Assembly: GCA_963697805.1 (NCBI GenBank)
Contig: CAVOPB010000005.1
Span: 273,400 to 337,399, forward strand
Direction: 5' to 3'
Source of the DNA: VRUE01 sp963697805
GTDB taxonomy: Bacteria; Actinomycetota; Thermoleophilia; Solirubrobacterales; 70-9
Length of the DNA: 64,000 nt
The notes under the pieces are model-generated. The model was not told the origin of the DNA and searched no databases. It saw only the letters and a list, made by a program, of their open reading frames with translations. The position numbers were made by a program, and so were the translations under genes. This document shows, one piece after another, positions 26,554-35,453 of this stretch (its first letter is position 1; each line of letters begins with the position of its first letter).

Positions 26554-27810
26554 CTATCCGCCTCCCCTCTCTCGGATCCGGTGCGCCATCCGCGACTGCA
26601 GCGACCAGAGCTCGATGAACCCCGGTGAGGCCGCCTGCGAGAAGAGGCCGCCCGACTCGGCGAAGGAGGCGAGCTGGGCGTCGTAGACCGCGTTCGGAGA
26701 GGAGCGTGTGATGACCCGGGCGCTGCCCTTGTAGAGCTTGAGGCCGATCGAACCGGTCACCTGTGCGTTGGCGGCATCCATGAAGGCGTCTATGTCAGAC
26801 CTTAGAGGCTCCCACCAGAGCCCGGCGTAGACCAGGTAGGCCCAGCGGCGGTCGAGGTCGGGCTTGAGCTGGTTCTGGTGGATCGTCCCGACCAGCTTCT
26901 CGAGCTCGGCGTGCGCAGTGAGGAGGATCGCCGCCGCCGGGACCTCGTAGATGTCGCGGACCTTGAGCCCGACGATCCGGTCCTCGATGTGATCGACGAT
27001 CCCGATCCCGTGGCGGCAGCCGATCTGCGCCACCCGTTCGAGCAGCTCGACCAGGGCGAGCCGCTCGCCGTCGAGGCCGACCGGGACGCCGGCCTCGAAC
27101 TCGACCGTGATCGTCTCCGCCTCATCCGGGGCATCCTCGGGGCGGGTGACGAGCTGGAAGACATCGTCCTCGGGCGGGTGGTCGAGGTCCTCGATCCAGC
27201 GGCCCTCCGAGGAGCGGCCCCAGAGGTTGTCGTCGATCGAGTAGGGCGCTGTCTCCGTCCCCCCCTTGACCGGGATTCCGTGCTCACGCGCGTAGGCGAT
27301 CTCCTCCTCCCGGCCCATCTCCCAGGAGCGGACCGGGGCGATCGTCCGCAGCTCGGGGGCGAGGGTCGCGACCGTCGCCTCGATCCGGACCTGGTCGTTG
27401 CCCTTGCCGGTGCAGCCGTGGGCGATCGTGTCGCAGCCGGTCCGCCGCGCGTACTCGACCGCAAGCTCGGCTATCAGCGGCCTGCCGAGGGCGGTGAACA
27501 GCGGGTAGCCGAGGCCGTAGACCGCGTTGGCCTTGATCGCCGGGACGACGAAGTCGGAGGCGAACCGCTCGCGGGCATCGACGACGTGGCACTCGAGCGC
27601 GCCGAGGCGCTTCGCCTTGTCCTCGATCACCCCGTAGTCCTCGCCCGGCTGGCCGAGGTTGACGGTGAGGCAGACGACCTCCGCCTCGTAGTGCTCCTGG
27701 ATCCACTTCAGCATCACGCTCGTGTCGAGCCCCCCCGAGTAGAGGAGCAGGACGCGCTCGACCTCCGCTGGGTCGGCCTCGTACGTCGCTGTGCGGGGCG
27801 CGCCGCTCAA
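26554..27810 (-). CDS. argG: Argininosuccinate synthase
   Basis: Joins citrulline and aspartate with ATP to give argininosuccinate. 418 residues. N-type ATP pyrophosphatase motif LLLYSGGLDTSVMLKW near residues 21-36, HGCTGKGNDQVR, PYSIDDNLWGRS and GIVDHIEDR are all present. It has a short N-terminal extension before the motif. Its start overlaps the preceding small membrane gene (ATGA, 27807-27810). argF and argH are not in the window. Confidence 0.96.
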   Translation of the reverse strand: MSGAPRTATYEADPAEVERVLLLYSGGLDTSVMLKWIQEHYEAEVVCLTVNLGQPGEDYGVIEDKAKRLGALECHVVDARERFASDFVVPAIKANAVYGLGYPLFTALGRPLIAELAVEYARRTGCDTIAHGCTGKGNDQVRIEATVATLAPELRTIAPVRSWEMGREEEIAYAREHGIPVKGGTETAPYSIDDNLWGRSSEGRWIEDLDHPPEDDVFQLVTRPEDAPDEAETITVEFEAGVPVGLDGERLALVELLERVAQIGCRHGIGIVDHIEDRIVGLKVRDIYEVPAAAILLTAHAELEKLVGTIHQNQLKPDLDRRWAYLVYAGLWWEPLRSDIDAFMDAANAQVTGSIGLKLYKGSARVITRSSPNAVYDAQLASFAESGGLFSQAASPGFIELWSLQSRMAHRIRERGGG

Positions 27811-28163
27811 GGCGCTTCGAGCCCGCCGCTTTCCCCTTCTTCGCCCGGTTCGGGCGTTTCCGTGGTCGGGGTCGTGGGCCCTTCTTCTTCGGTCGTCGGC
27901 TCCGTCGATTCGGTGGATTCCTCGGTCGTGCCGGTCGACTCCGTCGATTCGACCGAGATGCTGCTGGCTTCGGTCGGAGCCGAGGTCGTGTCGCTGCCGC
28001 TGTCGCCGCCGGCGATGACGATGACCGCGATCACGAGGCCGACGATCACCGCGATCAGCCCCGCGACGAGCAGCCGCACGTTGCCGTGCGGCCGGCCACC
28101 GTCGCCGTCGCCACCGTTGCGATCGGGCGGCTGCCCCATCACCCTGGTCGGGTCGTCGTGCAC
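27807..28163 (-). CDS. Small membrane protein with Ser/Thr/Glu-rich tail
   Basis: 118 residues. Gly/Asp-rich N-terminus, one TM segment (NVRLLVAGLIAVIVGLVIAV) and an external tail composed almost only of S, T, E, P and G (TESTGTTEESTESTEPTTEE). The tail looks like an O-glycosylatable or disordered cell-wall spacer. Sits inside the arg gene block and is coupled to argG. No family recognised. Confidence 0.75.
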   Translation of the reverse strand: MHDDPTRVMGQPPDRNGGDGDGGRPHGNVRLLVAGLIAVIVGLVIAVIVIAGGDSGSDTTSAPTEASSISVESTESTGTTEESTESTEPTTEEEGPTTPTTETPEPGEEGESGGLEAP

Positions 28164-28175
28164 GACCCAGTCTTA

Positions 28176-28637
28176 TCAGTCTTCGAAGCCGAGGACAGCC
28201 TCGAGCAGAGGCCCCGGGTCCTCGATCCCGCAGCCGATCCGGAGGCGCTCCGCGATCTCCTCGCGGCTCGCCCCTGATACGGCCATCTGGGTGGCCAGCA
28301 GCCTCGCGCCGGCCTCTCCCTGCCCCCGCGATGTCGTCGCGTCCTCGGGCGCAGTCTGCTCGTCGGTCTGCACCGGCCGGAGCATCGGACGTTGCGGCGC
28401 CACTCCGTGATCCGGCGGGTCGAGCTCATCGGCATGCAGTCGCAGTCTTTCGGCGACAAGTCGGTTGGCGCGCGCCTCGGCCTCCTCCAGGCGCTGGCGA
28501 GCCTGCCTTTCGGCGTCATCTATCACCGAGGCTGCGGCCTGCTCGGCGGCCTCGACGATCGTCGCCAGTCGCTGGGCGGCATCGCCGACGGCGCCGGAGC
28601 CGGCTTGAGTGGACTTGTCGTTCTTTCGCGCGCTCAT
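28176..28637 (-). CDS. Coiled-coil hypothetical protein
   Basis: 153 residues. An Ala/Glu/Arg-rich helix (about 18-75: VEAAEQAAASVIDDAERQAR, RLEEAEARANRLVAERLRL) resembles DivIVA- or SepIVA-like coiled coils. It is followed by a flexible middle and a small C-terminal helical part (SGASREEIAERLRIGCGIED). Overlaps the argD stop by 4 bp. Possible role in cell organisation is inference only. Confidence 0.7.
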   Translation of the reverse strand: MSARKNDKSTQAGSGAVGDAAQRLATIVEAAEQAAASVIDDAERQARQRLEEAEARANRLVAERLRLHADELDPPDHGVAPQRPMLRPVQTDEQTAPEDATTSRGQGEAGARLLATQMAVSGASREEIAERLRIGCGIEDPGPLLEAVLGFED

Positions 28638-29824
28638 TCTCTGTCGTAGGTTAGGAGCGATTCGCCAATCAGCTCGATCGCACGCTCGATCTGTTGCGGC
28701 TCCACAATCAACGGGGGCAATAGGCGCAGGCTTTCACTCTCAGGCGCATTGACCACGAGTCCGCGCTCGAGCAGGTCGGCGGTGATTGTCGCCGAGTCGA
28801 GGCCGTCCTCGAGCCCGACGCCGATCATCAGACCCCTGCCGCGCACCTCGCGCACGCCGTCGAGCGCGGCCAGCCCCTTGCGGAGCCGGCGGCCGCGATC
28901 GCGGACCGCTCGCAACAGCGTCGAGTCGTCGACGATGTCGAGCACGGCCAGCGCGGCGGCGGAGGCGACCGGACCGCCGGCGAAGGTCGAGCCGTGGTCG
29001 CCCGGCTCGAGCACCGAGCCGGCGTCGGGGTTGGTGATGCAGGCCCCGATCGGGAGGCCGCCGCCGAGCGCCTTGGCGCTGGTCATCACATCGGGGCGGA
29101 CGGGCGTCTGCTGGTAGGCCCAGAGCGATCCCGTCCGTCCTACCCCGGTCTGGATCTCGTCGAGGATCAGCAGCGCTCCGACGGCGTCGCACGCCTCGCG
29201 CGCGGCAAGAAGCGACTCCTCGCTCAGCGGATAGATGCCGGCCTCGCCCTGGATCGGCTCGATCAGGACCGCGGCGGTGCTCTCGTCGACGGCCGCCCGG
29301 AGCGCATCTGGGTCGTCGAACGGAACCGAGCTGAAGCCCTCGAGCATCGGGCCCAGCGCCGGATTCGCAGCCAGCCCGGGCGTCGCCGACAGCGAGCCAT
29401 AGGTGCGGCCATGGAAGTCGCCCTTGAAGCTGACGATCGTCGGCGAGGAGACACCGCGGCCGTGGGCGTGCTTGCGGGCGATCTTGATCGCGCACTCATT
29501 GGCCTCGGTGCCGGAGTTCGAGAAGAAGACCCTGCCCCCCAGGCTCGACTCCGCGAGCCGCTCGGCGAGCCGCACCATCGGCTCGGTATAGAAGAGGTTC
29601 GAGGTGTGCATCAGCCGCCCGGCCTGCTCGCGGACGGCCTCGACCAGGTCGGGATGGCAGTGGCCGACCGAGCAGACCGAGATCCCGGCGAGGAAGTCGA
29701 GGTACTCCTTGCCGTCGGAGGTCCACAGCAGTGCGCCCTCGCCGCGGACGAACTCGACCCCGGCGCGGCGGTAGGTGCGCATCAGGTAGCGCTCCTCGAG
29801 CCCCTGCAGCTCGGTCAGATTCAT
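28634..29824 (-). CDS. argD: Acetylornithine aminotransferase
   Basis: PLP class III aminotransferase converting N-acetylglutamate semialdehyde to N-acetylornithine. 396 residues; VFFSNSGTEANECAIKIARK near 100, LILDEIQTGVGRTG (with the PLP-ring Asp), the Schiff-base lysine in TSAKALGGGLPIGA and GSTFAGGPVASAAAL. Fifth in the pheT-argC-J-B-D run; separated from argB by a copy of the dispersed repeat. Confidence 0.95.
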   Translation of the reverse strand: MNLTELQGLEERYLMRTYRRAGVEFVRGEGALLWTSDGKEYLDFLAGISVCSVGHCHPDLVEAVREQAGRLMHTSNLFYTEPMVRLAERLAESSLGGRVFFSNSGTEANECAIKIARKHAHGRGVSSPTIVSFKGDFHGRTYGSLSATPGLAANPALGPMLEGFSSVPFDDPDALRAAVDESTAAVLIEPIQGEAGIYPLSEESLLAAREACDAVGALLILDEIQTGVGRTGSLWAYQQTPVRPDVMTSAKALGGGLPIGACITNPDAGSVLEPGDHGSTFAGGPVASAAALAVLDIVDDSTLLRAVRDRGRRLRKGLAALDGVREVRGRGLMIGVGLEDGLDSATITADLLERGLVVNAPESESLRLLPPLIVEPQQIERAIELIGESLLTYDRE

Positions 29825-29832
29825 GACAAATC

Positions 29833-29891
29833 CTCGCGCTTCGCTCGCGGCGCGAAGAGCCAGAGATGCACGCTTGCTCGCTCCGCGCTCA
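29833..29891 (-). repeat. Dispersed intergenic repeat, copy b
   Basis: Fills the argB-argD spacer. Minus strand: GAGCGCGGAGCGAGCAAGCG, then TGCATCTCTGGCTCTTCGCG (most diverged core), then CCGCGAGCGAAGCGCGAG. The argB stop codon TGA is its first three bases. Confidence 0.65.
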
Positions 29892-30728
29892 TGACGTCAC
29901 CATGGTGCCGATCCCGGCGTCGGTGAAGAGCTCGAGCAGGAGACTGTGCGGCCGGCGGCCGTCGATGATGTGCGCCGACTGGACGCCGCCGCCGATCGCG
30001 TCGACGCAGGCGGCGAGCTTCGGCCGCATCCCACCGTCGATCCCGTCGAGCTTCTCCTCGACCTCGGCGACGGTCGCCCGCGATGTCAGCGAGGACTCGT
30101 CGTCGGGGTCGGCGAGCCAGCCGACGACATCGGTGAGGAAGATCGCCTTGTAGGCGCGGAGCGCGGCGGCCACCTTGCCGGCTGCCTCGTCGGCGTTGAC
30201 GTTGTAGGCGTTGCCCTCGCGGTCGGAGGCCGAGGAGGCGACGACCGGGATGTAGTCGGCGGCGATGTGGTTGAGGACGTCGACGTCGACGCGGTCGATC
30301 GCGCCGACGAACCCGACCTGCTCGGCATTCGGGACCGGCGAGGCGCCGAACAGCGAGCCGTCCTGGCCGGAGAGCCCCACCGCGGGTTGGCCGTGACGGT
30401 TGATCCGCTGGACGATGTCGGAGTTGACCTTCCCGAGCAGCACCATCCGGGCCACCTCGACCGTCTCGGGGTCGGAGACGCGGAGCCCCTCGTGGAAGCG
30501 GACCTCGAGCCCGAGCCGCTCCATGTACTCGGTGATCTCGGGGCCGCCGCCGTGGACGATCACCGGGTTGAGGCCGACGTACTTGAGGAGGACGACATCG
30601 GTGGCGAAGCCCTCGCGAAGCGCCTCGTCGCGCATCGCCGAGCCGCCGTACTTGATCACCACGGTGCGGCCGTGGAACTCCCTTATGTAGGGGAGCGCCT
30701 CGAGCAGTGTGTCGACGTTGGTGCTCAC
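29889..30728 (-). CDS. argB: Acetylglutamate kinase
   Basis: Phosphorylates N-acetylglutamate; usual feedback target of arginine. 279 residues; VVIKYGGSAM near 21-30, VIVHGGGPEITEYMERLGLE, the GLSGQDGSL loop, NVNADEAAGKVAAAL and DGGMRPKL. The N-terminus contains the helix that arginine-sensitive kinases use for regulation (TLLEALPYIREF), so feedback inhibition is plausible. Confidence 0.96.
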   Translation of the reverse strand: MSTNVDTLLEALPYIREFHGRTVVIKYGGSAMRDEALREGFATDVVLLKYVGLNPVIVHGGGPEITEYMERLGLEVRFHEGLRVSDPETVEVARMVLLGKVNSDIVQRINRHGQPAVGLSGQDGSLFGASPVPNAEQVGFVGAIDRVDVDVLNHIAADYIPVVASSASDREGNAYNVNADEAAGKVAAALRAYKAIFLTDVVGWLADPDDESSLTSRATVAEVEEKLDGIDGGMRPKLAACVDAIGGGVQSAHIIDGRRPHSLLLELFTDAGIGTMVTS

Positions 30729-30737
30729 CTTCTCCTC

Positions 30738-31904
30738 TCAGGTCGTGTACTCCGCGTTGATTCGAACGTACTCGTAGCCGAGGTCCGAGAACCAGACGTT
30801 GGCGGCGTGGTCGCCGCGTCCCAGCCGCAGCGAGACCTCGACCTCGGTTCCCTCCCCGGCGAACTCCGAAGCGTCGATGTGGTCGAGCCCGAGCTCATCG
30901 ACCTCCTCGCCGGCAAGCGCCATCCCCGCCGCCTGGGCGACCCGGCCCCAGTTCGGGTCGTGCCCGAACAGCGCCGTCTTCACCAGTGGCGAGTTGGCGA
31001 TCGCGCGGGCGGCCCGCTCCGCCTCCTCCTGGGTCGCCGCCTCGGTCACGCGGGCGCACCCGACCCGGGTCGCGCCCTCGCCGTCGGCGACGATCATCAG
31101 GGCGAGCTGGAGCAGCACCGCGTCCAGCAAGCCCTGGGGCAACGGCCGGCCGGACTCGCCGCTCGCCTGCAGCAGAACCAGGTCGTTGGTGCTCATCTGG
31201 CCGTCGACCGTTATCCGCTCGAAGGACGCGTCGACCGCCTCGCGCAGGGCCGCCTCGGCGCCATAGGGGCCGTCGAGGACGGCGTCGGTCTGGACGAAGC
31301 AGAGCATCGTCGCGAAGCCGGGCTGGATCATCCCGGCGCCCTTGGCCTGGGCCGAGAGGGTGACGCCATCGCAGCTGACACTGCAGCGCTTCGGGCCGGA
31401 GTCCGTGGTCATGATCGCCTCGGCGAACTCGGCGCCCCCGTCGGGACGGACCACGCCGGCGGCCCGACGGACGCCGTCGAGAACCCTGTCCATCGGCAGC
31501 GCCTCGCCGATTTTCCCGGTCGCTGCGATCGCGACCGCCGAGGGGTCGAGGTCGAGCTCCTCGGCGGCGGCCCGCTGGATCGCGACCGCGTCGCGCATCC
31601 CCTGCTCGCCGGTCGCGGCGTTGGCGTTGCCGGCCTTGACCGCGGCGGCGCGGATCGCGCCGAAGTCGACATTCTCGCGGCAGAGCCGGACCGGCGCCGC
31701 GGCGGCGGCGTTCCGGGTCAGCAGCAGGGCCGAGGAAACTCCCTCCGAGCCGGCGATCACCACCGCCGCGTCGGTGTTGCCGCTCTCCTTCAGCCCACAG
31801 GCGACGGCCCCCGCGGCGAAGCCCGGGGCGAGCTGAGCCGGGTCGTGCTCCTCGACGCCCTGCGGCGGGTCGACCCAGCGCGAGCCGAAGAACCCCGCGC
31901 TCAC
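30738..31904 (-). CDS. argJ: Bifunctional ornithine acetyltransferase/N-acetylglutamate synthase
   Basis: Recycles the acetyl group from acetylornithine to glutamate. 388 residues from a GTG at 31904 that overlaps the argC stop (GTGA, 31901-31904); the longer open frame upstream is antisense-like. The autocleavage site is visible as GFATMLCF, with the nucleophile Thr in ATML. Other marks are CRENVDFGAI, ATGKIGEALPMD and the C-terminal NPNWGR-like HDPNWGRV. Its presence implies a cyclic arginine pathway. Confidence 0.94.
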   Translation of the reverse strand: MSAGFFGSRWVDPPQGVEEHDPAQLAPGFAAGAVACGLKESGNTDAAVVIAGSEGVSSALLLTRNAAAAAPVRLCRENVDFGAIRAAAVKAGNANAATGEQGMRDAVAIQRAAAEELDLDPSAVAIAATGKIGEALPMDRVLDGVRRAAGVVRPDGGAEFAEAIMTTDSGPKRCSVSCDGVTLSAQAKGAGMIQPGFATMLCFVQTDAVLDGPYGAEAALREAVDASFERITVDGQMSTNDLVLLQASGESGRPLPQGLLDAVLLQLALMIVADGEGATRVGCARVTEAATQEEAERAARAIANSPLVKTALFGHDPNWGRVAQAAGMALAGEEVDELGLDHIDASEFAGEGTEVEVSLRLGRGDHAANVWFSDLGYEYVRINAEYTT

Positions 31905-32932
31905 CGGAGCCCCTCCGTCTCCTTGAGGCCGAGCATCAGGTTGAGATTCTGGACACCCTGTCCCGATGCTCCCTTCCAGAGGTTGTCGATCGCCGAGAAG
32001 GCGAGCACCCTCCCCCGCTCCTCGACGGTGACGTAGACGTGGCACTCGTTGGTGTCGCGGACGTCGCGCAGCCCCGGCGGCTGCTCGACGACGTGGACGA
32101 AGGGCTCGTCCGCATAGCGCTCGGCGTAGAGGGCCTGCACCTCATCCCTTGAGACCGGCTCGCTCAACGTCGCGTAGCAGCTGGTCAGCTCGCCCTGGTC
32201 GAGCGGCAGCAGATGCGGGACGAACGTGACCGGCGTCGCACTGCCGAGGGCCGCCAGCTCCTGTTCGATCTCGGGCCGGTGACGGTGGCCCTCGGTCCTG
32301 TAGGCGAAGGCGTTCTCGTCCATCGAGACGTAGTGCATCTCGTCACCCCCGCCGCGGCCGGCGCCGGAGACGCCCTGCTTGGCGTCGATCACGACGTCGG
32401 TGAGGAGGCCGCGCTCGGCGATCGGCGCCAGCCCGAGCACGCTCGCCGTCGGGTAGCAGCCGGGAGTGGCGACCAGCTCAGCGCTCTTCAGCTCCTCGCG
32501 ATAGAGCTCGGTCAGGCCGTAGACGGAGTTCTCGAGCAGTTCGGGCGCGCCGTGCTCCCCGTACCAGAGCTCGTAGGTCGGCAGGTCGCGGAGGCGGAAG
32601 TCGGCCGAGAGGTCGACCACCAGGACCCCGAGGCCGCGAAGCGCGGCGACGGTGGGCGCCGAGGCGCCATGCGGGTAGGCGACGATCGCGGCGTCGATCC
32701 CCTCGAGCCGGTCGAGATCGAGCTCGGTCAGCTCGAGCGGGACCCGGTAGCGCGGGTAGAGGCGGTCGAGGCGCTCGCCGGCGTCGCTGCGGGAGGTGAT
32801 CGTCACCAGCTCGAGGCGCGGGTGGCGCCAGACGATCTGCGCCGCGAGCGCACCGGTGAACCCGGAGGCGCCGGCCACCAGCACCCGCGCCGCCGGATCG
32901 CCATCGAGCGGCTGTCTGGCGGACTCATTCAC
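31901..32932 (-). CDS. argC: N-acetyl-gamma-glutamyl-phosphate reductase
   Basis: NADPH-dependent reductase of arginine synthesis. 343 residues; the Rossmann start reads VLVAGASGFTGALAAQIV and the catalytic cysteine is in ATPGCYPTASVLGLAPI. GVSGAGRGG and the C-terminal SAIDNLWKGASGQGVQN are diagnostic. Its start overlaps the pheT stop by 8 bp, linking arginine synthesis to the phenylalanyl-tRNA synthetase genes. Confidence 0.95.
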   Translation of the reverse strand: MNESARQPLDGDPAARVLVAGASGFTGALAAQIVWRHPRLELVTITSRSDAGERLDRLYPRYRVPLELTELDLDRLEGIDAAIVAYPHGASAPTVAALRGLGVLVVDLSADFRLRDLPTYELWYGEHGAPELLENSVYGLTELYREELKSAELVATPGCYPTASVLGLAPIAERGLLTDVVIDAKQGVSGAGRGGGDEMHYVSMDENAFAYRTEGHRHRPEIEQELAALGSATPVTFVPHLLPLDQGELTSCYATLSEPVSRDEVQALYAERYADEPFVHVVEQPPGLRDVRDTNECHVYVTVEERGRVLAFSAIDNLWKGASGQGVQNLNLMLGLKETEGLR

Positions 32933-35390
32933 GGAGCGTTCCTCCGATCTCGCCGAGCTTGGCGGCGATCGAGTCGCGCAGGCCCGCCACCTCCTCGTCG
33001 GTGAGCGTCCGGTCGGCGGCGCGGAACTCGAGCCGCAACGCCAGGCTCTTGCGCCCCGCGCCGAGCTGCTCGCCCTGGTAGAGGTCGAAGACCTCGGCCG
33101 AGGTCAGGAGCTCACCGCCTCCTTCAAGCACCGCGGCACGCACCGCGGCGCCGGGAACGGAGTCCTCGACGACGACGGCGAGGTCCTGGAGCACCGCGGG
33201 GTGGGTGGTCAGGTCCTCGAACTCCTCCTCCCAGGCGGGCGAGGCGGCGACGAGCGGGGCCAGCCCGACCTCGAACCCGGCCGCGGCGTCCACGTCCCAG
33301 GCACGGCAGACCAGCGGGTGGACCTCCCCGACCCACCCCGCCGAGGCGCTCCCGACCAGGACCTCGGCCGAGCGACCGGGGTGCAGGAACGGCTCAGCCG
33401 CGGGCTCGAACGCGAGCTCGACGCCGAGCCGTGCCCCCAGTCCCTCGAGGATGCCCTTGAGGGCGAAGAAGTCGACCGGGGCCCTTTCACCCCGCCATGA
33501 GGCCGGCGCCAGCGCGCCGACCGCGATGCAGCCAAGGCGATGGGGCTCGAGGAACGGAGCCGGCCGGTTGCCCGGGAAGTCGCCGGCGAGCGGGCCCTCG
33601 CCCTTTCCGTCGGGCGGCAGATAGACCCGGCCGGACTCGAACAGGGCGACCCGCTCGGCGCCGCGGGCAAGGTTGCCGCGGGCGACGCCGAGCAGCGACC
33701 CGAGCAGCGTCGTCCGCATCACCGATTGGTCCTCGGAGAGCGGGTTCGAGATCACGACCGCGCCGGCGCGCGGATCCCCCTCCGGGATCCGCAGGCGACC
33801 CGCCTCGCCGGGATCGGTGAAGCTCCAGCCGACGATCTCGTCGAAGCCGAGGTCCCGCATCGCGTCCTCGGCCCGGCGCCTCAGGCGCTGCGGCCGGGTC
33901 AGCCCCCCGACCTGGCCCATCGACGACGGCAGGGTCGATGGCAGGTGCTCCTCGAGGCCGTGGATACGGCCGATCTCCTCGATCAGGTCGACCTCGCGGG
34001 TGACGTCGCTGTGGCGGTCGGGCGGGACCTCGACCAGGAGCTTGCCGTGGGCGGTGTGGATTACGAAGCCGAGCCGCTCGAGGTAGGCGATCTGCTCGGG
34101 CTCCTCGACCTTCATCCCCAACAGCCCCTCGACCCTCTCCTCGCGCAGGCCGATGTGGTGGTGTGGAGGGATCTCGGCGGCGACGTCGATCGTCCCCGAC
34201 ACCAGCTTCGCTCCGCAGAGCTCGACCATCAGCCGCGAGGCGATCCGCTGCGCCCGCATGCAGAGCTCGGGGTGGAGCTGCTTCTCGAACCGCGAGGAGG
34301 CCTCGGAGCGGAGGCCGAGCAGGCGCGAGGTCCGGAGGATGTTGGTCCCGTTCCAGTTCGCGACCTCGAGCAGCACCCGGGTCGTCTCATCGGAGACCTC
34401 GGAGACCTGGCCGCCCATGATCCCGGCGATCCCCGAGGGGCCGTTGCTGTCGCAGAGGAGGACGGTCTCGGCGTCGAATTCGCGTTCGACGCCGTCGAGC
34501 GTCGTCATCGTCTCCCCCTCGGCGGCTGCCCTCACGGTCAGGGCGCCGTCGGGCACGCGGTCGAGGTCGAAGGAGTGCAGGGGCTGTGCGGTCAGCAGCA
34601 TCACGTAGTTGGTGATGTCGACGACGTTGTTGATCGGGCGCTGACCGGCGGCGGTGAGTCGCGCCTGCAGCCAGGCCGGCGAGGGAGCGATCTCGACGTC
34701 GGTGAAGACCCGGGCGGTGAAACGAGGGCAGAGGTCGGGGACCTCGACGGTGACAGAGGCGTAGTCGTCGACCCGGCCGTCGCCGTGGGCGTGGGCATCG
34801 TCGTGCCACGGCTCGGGACCGAGCGGAGCGGCGGTGACCGCGTGCACCTCTCGGGCGATCCCGTAGACGCCGAAGCAGTCGACCCTGTTCGGCGTGACCT
34901 CGAGCTCGAGCACGCGCTCGCCGAGCGGCAGCGTCTCGCCGAGCGGGGCCCCGGGCGCGAGGCCGTCGTCGAGGACCATGATTCCGTCGGAGTCCTCGCC
35001 GATCTCGAGCTCGGCGGCGGAGAGGATCATTCCCGAGGAGGTGACGCCGCGGAGCTCGGCCTCGCCGAGTTCGGTCCCGCCGGGCATCGTCGCCCCCGGC
35101 AGCCCCACCGCGACCGTCTGGCCGGCGGCGACGTTCGGCGCCCCGCAGACGATCGTCCGCGGTTCGGTGTCACCGGTGTCGACCGTGCAGACGCTGAGCC
35201 GGTCGGCGTTTGGATGGGACTCGCAGGTCAGCACCCTCCCGATCACGAAGCCGGTGCCGTCGGGCGGGCCGATCGCGACGACCCGCTCGACCTCGGTCCC
35301 GGTCATCGCCAGGCGCACGGCGAGCTCCTCGGCCTCGATCCCGGGGTCGCAATGCTCAAGCAGCCATGAGTACGGGACTCTCATCTGCAC
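32925..35390 (-). CDS. pheT: Phenylalanyl-tRNA synthetase beta subunit
   Basis: 821 residues with the expected order: MRVPYSWLLEHCDPGIEAEE, tRNA-binding OB domain (GFVIGRVLTCESHPNADRLS, CGAPN), B3/B4 editing domain, B5 domain, catalytic-like core (EEIGRIHGLEEHLPSTLP) and C-terminal ferredoxin-like anticodon domain (HPAVLQDLAVVVEDSVPGA, GAGRKSLALRLEFRAADRTL). Works as an alpha2-beta2 tetramer with PheS. The 60-bp pheS-pheT spacer is filled by a dispersed repeat copy. Confidence 0.96.
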   Translation of the reverse strand: MQMRVPYSWLLEHCDPGIEAEELAVRLAMTGTEVERVVAIGPPDGTGFVIGRVLTCESHPNADRLSVCTVDTGDTEPRTIVCGAPNVAAGQTVAVGLPGATMPGGTELGEAELRGVTSSGMILSAAELEIGEDSDGIMVLDDGLAPGAPLGETLPLGERVLELEVTPNRVDCFGVYGIAREVHAVTAAPLGPEPWHDDAHAHGDGRVDDYASVTVEVPDLCPRFTARVFTDVEIAPSPAWLQARLTAAGQRPINNVVDITNYVMLLTAQPLHSFDLDRVPDGALTVRAAAEGETMTTLDGVEREFDAETVLLCDSNGPSGIAGIMGGQVSEVSDETTRVLLEVANWNGTNILRTSRLLGLRSEASSRFEKQLHPELCMRAQRIASRLMVELCGAKLVSGTIDVAAEIPPHHHIGLREERVEGLLGMKVEEPEQIAYLERLGFVIHTAHGKLLVEVPPDRHSDVTREVDLIEEIGRIHGLEEHLPSTLPSSMGQVGGLTRPQRLRRRAEDAMRDLGFDEIVGWSFTDPGEAGRLRIPEGDPRAGAVVISNPLSEDQSVMRTTLLGSLLGVARGNLARGAERVALFESGRVYLPPDGKGEGPLAGDFPGNRPAPFLEPHRLGCIAVGALAPASWRGERAPVDFFALKGILEGLGARLGVELAFEPAAEPFLHPGRSAEVLVGSASAGWVGEVHPLVCRAWDVDAAAGFEVGLAPLVAASPAWEEEFEDLTTHPAVLQDLAVVVEDSVPGAAVRAAVLEGGGELLTSAEVFDLYQGEQLGAGRKSLALRLEFRAADRTLTDEEVAGLRDSIAAKLGEIGGTLRE

Positions 35391-35391
35391 C

Positions 35392-35453
35392 GGCTTTCGC
35401 CAATGCTCCGCTCACGAGGAATCAGATTTCGACGTTCGCTTCGCATTGGCTCA
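35392..35453 (-). repeat. Dispersed intergenic repeat, copy c, with terminal inverted repeats
   Basis: Fills the pheS-pheT gap. Minus strand: GCCAATGCGAAGCGAACG, core TCGAAATCTGATTCCTCG, then TGAGCGGAGCATTGGCG. The ends GCCAATGC and GCATTGGC (35443-35450 and 35399-35406 on the plus strand) are perfectly complementary, although their sequence differs from the CGCG-type ends of the other copies. That supports a hairpin. Confidence 0.75.
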
